Shown in pieces: positions 59,729-64,000 of a stretch of 64,000 nucleotides of DNA. A program made the translations under genes and the position numbers. Each line of letters starts with the position of its first letter. Position 1 is the stretch's first letter. The DNA is from Delia radicum (taxonomy: Eukaryota > Arthropoda > Insecta > Diptera > Anthomyiidae): the NCBI GenBank assembly GCA_021234595.1, contig CM037852.1:233898687-233962686 (forward strand). The letters run 5' to 3'. The notes under the pieces are model-generated. The model saw nothing but the letters and a program-made list of their open reading frames with translations, searched no databases and was not told the DNA's origin.

Positions 59729-60600
59729 TTTTTTTTTTTTGTTAATTTTAACCAATACTCAGGGGATGCCCCCTACTCATGCAGTGCATTGTATTGATCA
59801 GGAAAATAGGGTATGGGAGGGAGGAAAGAGGGATTAGCGTTTGTGGATATTTGATTTAAATTTTTCTAAATTGTAAGTAACAGGGAAGACTTCTGCGAGA
59901 AGTTTGTTTCACATACGAATCGTTTGACTAAAAAAACGAATTTTCTCTGTAATGCGTTGTGCGAAGCACAGGACAATCAACTACAAACGGATATGCTCTA
60001 CTAGATAAGCGAGTATAACGAATAAAAACTCGGGCTCGAGGAATAAGTTGACTTATCTCAGATGAGCACCGCCCATGGTAATAACGATAGAAAAGTGTCA
60101 CACAACCCACATTCCGACGATGCTCCAATGAATCAATAGAGTTGGATACACTACTGTCATTGATAAGCTTCACCGCCCTCCCCTGAACACGGTCCAGAAG
60201 CTTCAGAATAGACACTGAAGCCCCTGCCCACAAATGAGAGTTGTATTCCATTTTCGGCCGGATATAGCTGGTATAAATAGTAAGGAGATCGGATGAGGTG
60301 AAGTAAGTCTTGCACTGTTTCAGAAAACCAAGATACTTGAATGCCTCTTTCGACACTTGAAATACGTGCTTATTCCAGCGGACATCACACTGTTTCTCAT
60401 GCCCAGAACATCAAGAGTATCCGATTCCTCAATACCTATACCATCCATAGCTACAGATGACAATGTTAATTCCACAGCCCGTCTGTAGGTTCACATACAA
60501 CATTGGGTCTTGCGTGCATTAAAATCGACCTTATTCGCGCGACCCCACTCAGAGATTGTAGAAAGGTCTTGATTGAGTATGTCATTCATGTTCTGATTTG
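59729..60600 (-). mobile_element. 3' part of a poly(A)-tailed non-LTR retrotransposon
   Basis: On the - strand, after a 5' truncation near 60600, comes the C-terminal half of a reverse transcriptase ORF: LSTISEWGRANKVDFNARKT, then frame 60356-59928 with LGFLKQCKTYFTSSDLLTIY, YIRPKMEYNSHLWAGAS, LDRVQGRAVKLIND, HRRNVGCVTLFYRYYHGRCS and CPVLRTTHYRENSFF. A stop after that and frame changes upstream show decay. The T run 59728-59742 is the poly(A) tail. It is a different family from the 38 kb element. Jockey/R1-like by general look. Confidence 0.87.
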
Positions 60601-60601
60601 C

Positions 60602-61460
60602 TTCTCATTTGCTTTACTAGTTTATTAAGTTAAATAATTTAATTTCAGTAGATTAAATATGAATATTTATTTATTCTAGAACATTGGCATTAAATTTAAA
60701 TTTAGTTTAATAATATGTAGCCATTTTAATTTTACATTGTCCTTACATTTCAATAGAAAGAAAAAATTATTTCTGTGATCAACTTGTTCACTTAAATCTA
60801 TAAAATTCAAGCTATAAAAATACATGTGGTATGACAACAACACCCTTTCAAGGACTTTTGATAAGGTTGATACTATATTGATCACTTTTTATTCCCATCA
60901 ATTGATTTTTAATCAAATGTGTATACAAATAAAGGGTCCGCCATCTAACTTTTTTTTTCAACTAGTGCTTATTTCGTGAATGGTAACACTTGCTCATGTC
61001 TGATTTGACAGATAATTAGTTTTATCCTTCCGCTGAACGAATATGGTCCGTATGTTCGTTATCTTGTGAAAAAGTGAAAGAAACTGGCATCCTCATCGAT
61101 AAACCAAAGCGTGAAAAGCCAAAAACAGTGCGTACACCCGAGAATATTGCTGCTGTGGCAGAAAGTGTGCGTGAAGCGCCATCAACATCAATTCACCGTA
61201 GTTCTCAACAATTGAACATTTCGGAGACATCATTGAGACGAATTTTGCATAAAGACCTTGGTATGACGCAATACAAAGTCCAATTGGTTCAGGAGTTCAA
61301 AAAAAAAAGTTATTTGGCGGACCCTTTATAATAAAAATCGTAATCAAATGTGGATTTAAATTTAATTGAAAATAATTCAATAAGAGAGCTATTAATATTT
61401 ACTTCAATGAGTACTTTTCGTAATTTCAGCAATAATTTCAGCAATAAAAATAATTGCATT
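60602..61460 (+). repeat. Dispersed repeat family R1, copy C (interrupted)
   Basis: Matches 47181-47760: TTTATTAAGTTAAATAATTT, then AATTCAAGCTATAAAAAnnCATnTGGTATG and TTTTTAATCAAATGnGT. Its left side is cut by the retrotransposon at 59729-60600 and its middle by the MITE at 60932-61326. Confidence 0.6.
60932..61326 (+). mobile_element. rosa-like family A MITE, deletion derivative 2b
   Basis: Ends AAGGGTCCGCCATCTAAC and AAGGGTCCGCCAAATAAC (inward), TA at 60930-60931 and 61327-61328. It shares both internal deletion junctions with 37473-37875, so the two are copies of one MITE. The frame at 61074-61331 is open over the helix-turn-helix region, runs into the right end and carries no catalytic domain. 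Confidence 0.9.
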
Positions 61461-62618
61461 TTGTGTGTTTCATAATAAAAATGTTTTTTTTTAAATTTTT
61501 TCCCTCAAAGTGTCCAAAATTTTTGAAGTCCCACATATAAGAAAAACGAAAAAAAATATTGACAACTTTCTTCTATACAAGTATCCTTAATCGAATATCA
61601 GTTAATTAAATTTCAAAATAACCACCAAAACCAACAAAAAAAATCAAAGTGACCATTAAAGCCATAGAAAATCTTAATGTATAAATTGTTATAAATAAAA
61701 AATGTCCATGGATATTTCCAGATAAATATTAAGGTTTTTAAAATGTTATAAAAGTAGCAGAAAAATAAATATAATGGGATATAATAATAATGATTTGGAA
61801 AATAAATGTATTTTATACACCAATGATTTTCAAATAACAATAATAATAATAATGTAGGTGTACTTATACTTAGTAATATTACATAGTTACTGATTTGAGA
61901 GTTAAAAAAAATCCGGGTAAAATAAATTATAGTTTCACTAAAACCGGATTTCAATTTGATTATATTATTTAAAACTAATCGATTCCAAGTATGTTTGACC
62001 GACATCCATTCGTCCTTTTCTAACAAGGAGAGTCCTTGCTTGGATTCCCGCCGATTGCGATAAAATTTGGTTATAAAGGGTGCGCCATTTTTGTTTTAGC
62101 TGCCCAATCTCACATTTAGTTATTTCGGTTTTTTGCGGCTTTTCCATATTTCTTCCAAAGAAAATATATATAAATTTGGTATCAAATGAAAAGTATTTAA
62201 AATGCGCATCACCCGTATAAAGCAGCATGTCCGAGCGTGCTCAACATTTCTTGCTATTAGAAGAAACACATTGCCAAAACATAGACAATATCTGTATCCA
62301 ACTTCATATTTTGAAAATAGATTACTTTTATGAAAAAATAATTTCAAATATCTCAGTTCTGAGACATGCTGCCACACAAAATTTTATGAAATAAAAGTGT
62401 GTTTCTACAGAGTTTTTGTTTTTTTTATATGTAACTGTATACTTTTAATCACATTATATTACGTGCTTTTCAAAAAGCTTTCCAACGATATGTAAAACTA
62501 TACACATTTAACAAACATAAACGTAATAAAAGCTAAATCGTGTTTTAAAAGCACTTTGTATCAACAAATTATAAAATGCCTAAATCAAATAGTCCTTTGT
62601 AAGGTAAAATGCTCGCTA
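61461..62618. other. Intergenic DNA
   Basis: No gene. Overlapping - strand frames at 61613-62377 are AT-driven and lack domains. An AATAATAATAATAATG run lies near 61838-61855. Confidence 0.4.
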
Positions 62619-62700
62619 CACAGAAAAAACTAAGAACGGGTTTCAATTAAAAAATTTATTAAATCAATTAATATTTTAATTGATATTGCACCTATCACAG
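62619..62700 (-). repeat. M2 repeat end, copy 3
   Basis: CACAGAAAAAACTAAGAACG then GGGTTTCAATTAAAAAATTT, with TA at 62617-62618; this is the inverted right end of the M2 repeat at 54655-54737. Confidence 0.65.
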
Positions 62701-62779
62701 CAATGACAATTTATTGAAAATTAAAAGGGAAAGAGAGTTAAAAACAAAAATAACAAAAAAAAAAATATGATACGCACAA

Positions 62780-63895
62780 AAAAAGTGTGTGAACGATACG
62801 TTGAGTGTTGTTCTAAGCCCTCTAACTGGCAAACGATGTTTTGCAATGAAATTCATACTCGAAAAACAAATAATAAGTTCTTCAACAAATTGTTTATCGT
62901 TGCCCAATTTAGGCGATATGAGCCAAAAATTTTAGAGTGCATTTTGGAAACTAAAGCATATAAAAGAAAAGTTTTGGACAAAAAATATTTCTCTTACCAA
63001 GATATAAACACGCTCGAAAAACTATTTTTTTTCTGCTCCTATTTAAGAAGATATCGCGATTTTCGCTTTTTGGAAAAAGCGAAATTAGGCGAAAAAGTAT
63101 CGAAACTTTAATTTCTATTATTCAAACTTCAACGCTTTGCTATTAATACTTAATGACTTGTTTCTGCAAAATTTCATAAAAATACGTCTATTAGTTTATA
63201 AGTTAAGACGATGTTCTTTAGAGGAATCCTGATAAAATCCTGTAAGTCCCTAAACTAAAGTAAGGACTTATTATTAAAGATAAAGCTTCAATCTTACTTA
63301 TCCCAGTAAAATAGTAAAATCCAAATAACTGGTTGCAGAACAACTTATCCTGTATTATAACAGGTTCTAGTTTCTGTTCTAAATTCTGGTTCTTTTTATA
63401 TGCTGTTTGTCCTATTTGCAATAGGCTCTTCACCTCCAAACAAGAACAGGTAACTTTAGAACCGGTTCTAGAACCAGTTATAGAACTGGTTCTGGGACAG
63501 TGACACCATAGATTTCGACTACCAAGAACCTCTTCTGGAACCGGTTCCATATAACCGGTGGTAAAAGAAGTTGTTCTAGAACAGGTTCAGAGGTAATCTG
63601 TTCTAAAAAAATTTTGCTGGAATATTTTATTATAAAGAGTTTTTAGTCAACTTAAATTGGTTTTTTTAGATTTTTGAAAACTATATTTTTTTAAAACTAA
63701 TTGTTTTTTGAAATTTTAGGAAATTTTGTTTTTGAAGCTTTCTCGCTTCCAAACCGTGGACGGCACACGAAACATTTCTTCCCAAAATATTTACCAAATT
63801 TAGTTTTCTATCGGAATATATTAATTTCATTTGACGCATTTGTGGTAAATTTTATGAAGACTGCAATGGGGCAGCCTTACCAATTAGAGGGTTAA
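62780..63895 (+). repeat. Dispersed repeat R2, copy 2
   Basis: Homologous to 45340-46015 but longer, with about 0.5 kb of extra sequence (63220-63610) in the middle. The end hairpin is CTGCAATGGGGCAG (63861-63874), followed by CCTTACCAATTAGAGGGTTA. A 114-residue frame at 62767-63111 (FRRYEPKILECIL, YLRRYRDFRFLEKAK) is related to that at 45360 but no family is recognised. Confidence 0.65.
63330..63600. promoter_or_regulatory. Cluster of AACCGGTT-like palindromic sites
   Basis: AACCGGTT at 63460-63467 and 63539-63546, AACCAGTT at 63472-63479, AACTGGTT at 63485-63492, plus AACTGGTT near 63330 and AACCGGTG near 63553, in about 230 bp. The AACCGGTT core is the known site of Grainyhead-type factors. 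It may instead be a short repeat element, since it falls in the extra part of an R2 copy. Confidence 0.35.
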
Positions 63896-64000
63896 TGCTG
63901 TGTCTGTTTGTATGTTTGTGCGTGTGTTAGTTTTGCTTGTAAACCTCAAATGCATTTGGTAATTTATACTGAAAATTTTCTATTTAAACATACAGTGTAT
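63896..64000. other. Window end, no feature
   Basis: A short GTTTGTGCGTGTGTTAG tract; nothing else recognised. Confidence 0.4.

Noticed and set aside
61613..62377. Overlapping - strand ORFs of 85-137 residues
   Set aside because: Composition is Phe/Ile/Tyr/Lys-rich from AT-rich DNA, with overlapping frames and no domain.
22728..63895. R2 repeat as a Helitron because of the 3' hairpin
   Set aside because: The sequence after the hairpin ends in GGGTTA and not in a consistent CTRR, the stem is short, and no matching TC 5' end was found.
22728..63900. GGGTTA at several repeat ends as telomeric sequence
   Set aside because: Single occurrences at the end of a dispersed repeat, not tandem arrays; higher flies do not use such telomere repeats.
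1..64000. CRISPR arrays, bacterial operons or prophage
   Set aside because: Spliced coding sequence, SINEs, LINE fragments and Tc1/mariner elements show an animal genome; no regular repeat-spacer structure exists.

Overview
The window is AT-rich eukaryotic DNA with long T and A tracts, two 100-base assembly gaps, spliced coding sequence and a dense layer of decayed transposons. A retinin-type cuticular protein gene and the many rosa-like (DD41D) Tc1/mariner relics point to an insect, most likely a higher fly. There are no operons, no CRISPR array and no rRNA.

Only two protein genes have good support. One is a cuticular protein gene on the + strand, 17235-18280: a signal-peptide and retinin-domain exon, an intron with consensus ends, then an Ala/Pro/His/Gly/Tyr-rich exon carrying a one-base frameshift. 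The other is a compact intronless gene on the - strand at 36537-36902. It encodes a 121-residue secreted protein of unknown family and has its own TATA box and poly(A) signal. Nearly all other short open frames are transposon debris or chance.

Region by region. 1.4-2.8 kb: an old dispersed repeat split by a pogo/Tigger-like element. 2.9-9.5 kb: TA-flanked MITEs and two tRNA-derived SINEs, one nested in a MITE. 11.9 kb: a tRNA-like sequence. 12.9-16.7 kb: a 3.8 kb inverted repeat. 17.2-18.3 kb: the cuticle gene. 20.3-25.4 kb: two rosa-like relics, a hAT MITE with a perfect 8-bp target duplication, a reverse-transcriptase fragment and gap 1. 27.2-30.7 kb: a foldback element, a broken ORF of a recurrent uncharacterised family, a MITE and tandem repeats. 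32.6-35.1 kb: a 2.4 kb palindrome holding two smaller palindromes. 35.1-37.9 kb: two deletion derivatives of one transposon either side of the secreted-protein gene. 38-39.6 kb: a non-LTR retrotransposon relic. 41.6-49.5 kb: SINE, gap 2, repeats and a second foldback copy. 50.7-54.7 kb: a transposon derivative, a tandem array split by a MITE, and more MITEs. 55.9-57.1 kb: the best preserved rosa-like element, frameshifted and lacking its first catalytic region. 58.6-63.9 kb: a SINE with a palindromic head, a second retrotransposon 3' end, another MITE, a cluster of AACCGGTT-like sites and a hairpin-ended repeat.

The main story is nested transposition. Repeat copies with and without an insertion sit in the same window, so several insertions can be read exactly from an internal empty site. 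No autonomous element survives. The most unusual structures are the nested palindromes at 32.6-35.1 kb, the two foldback copies whose ends are swapped relative to their interiors, and the series of independent internal deletions of one DD41D transposon family.
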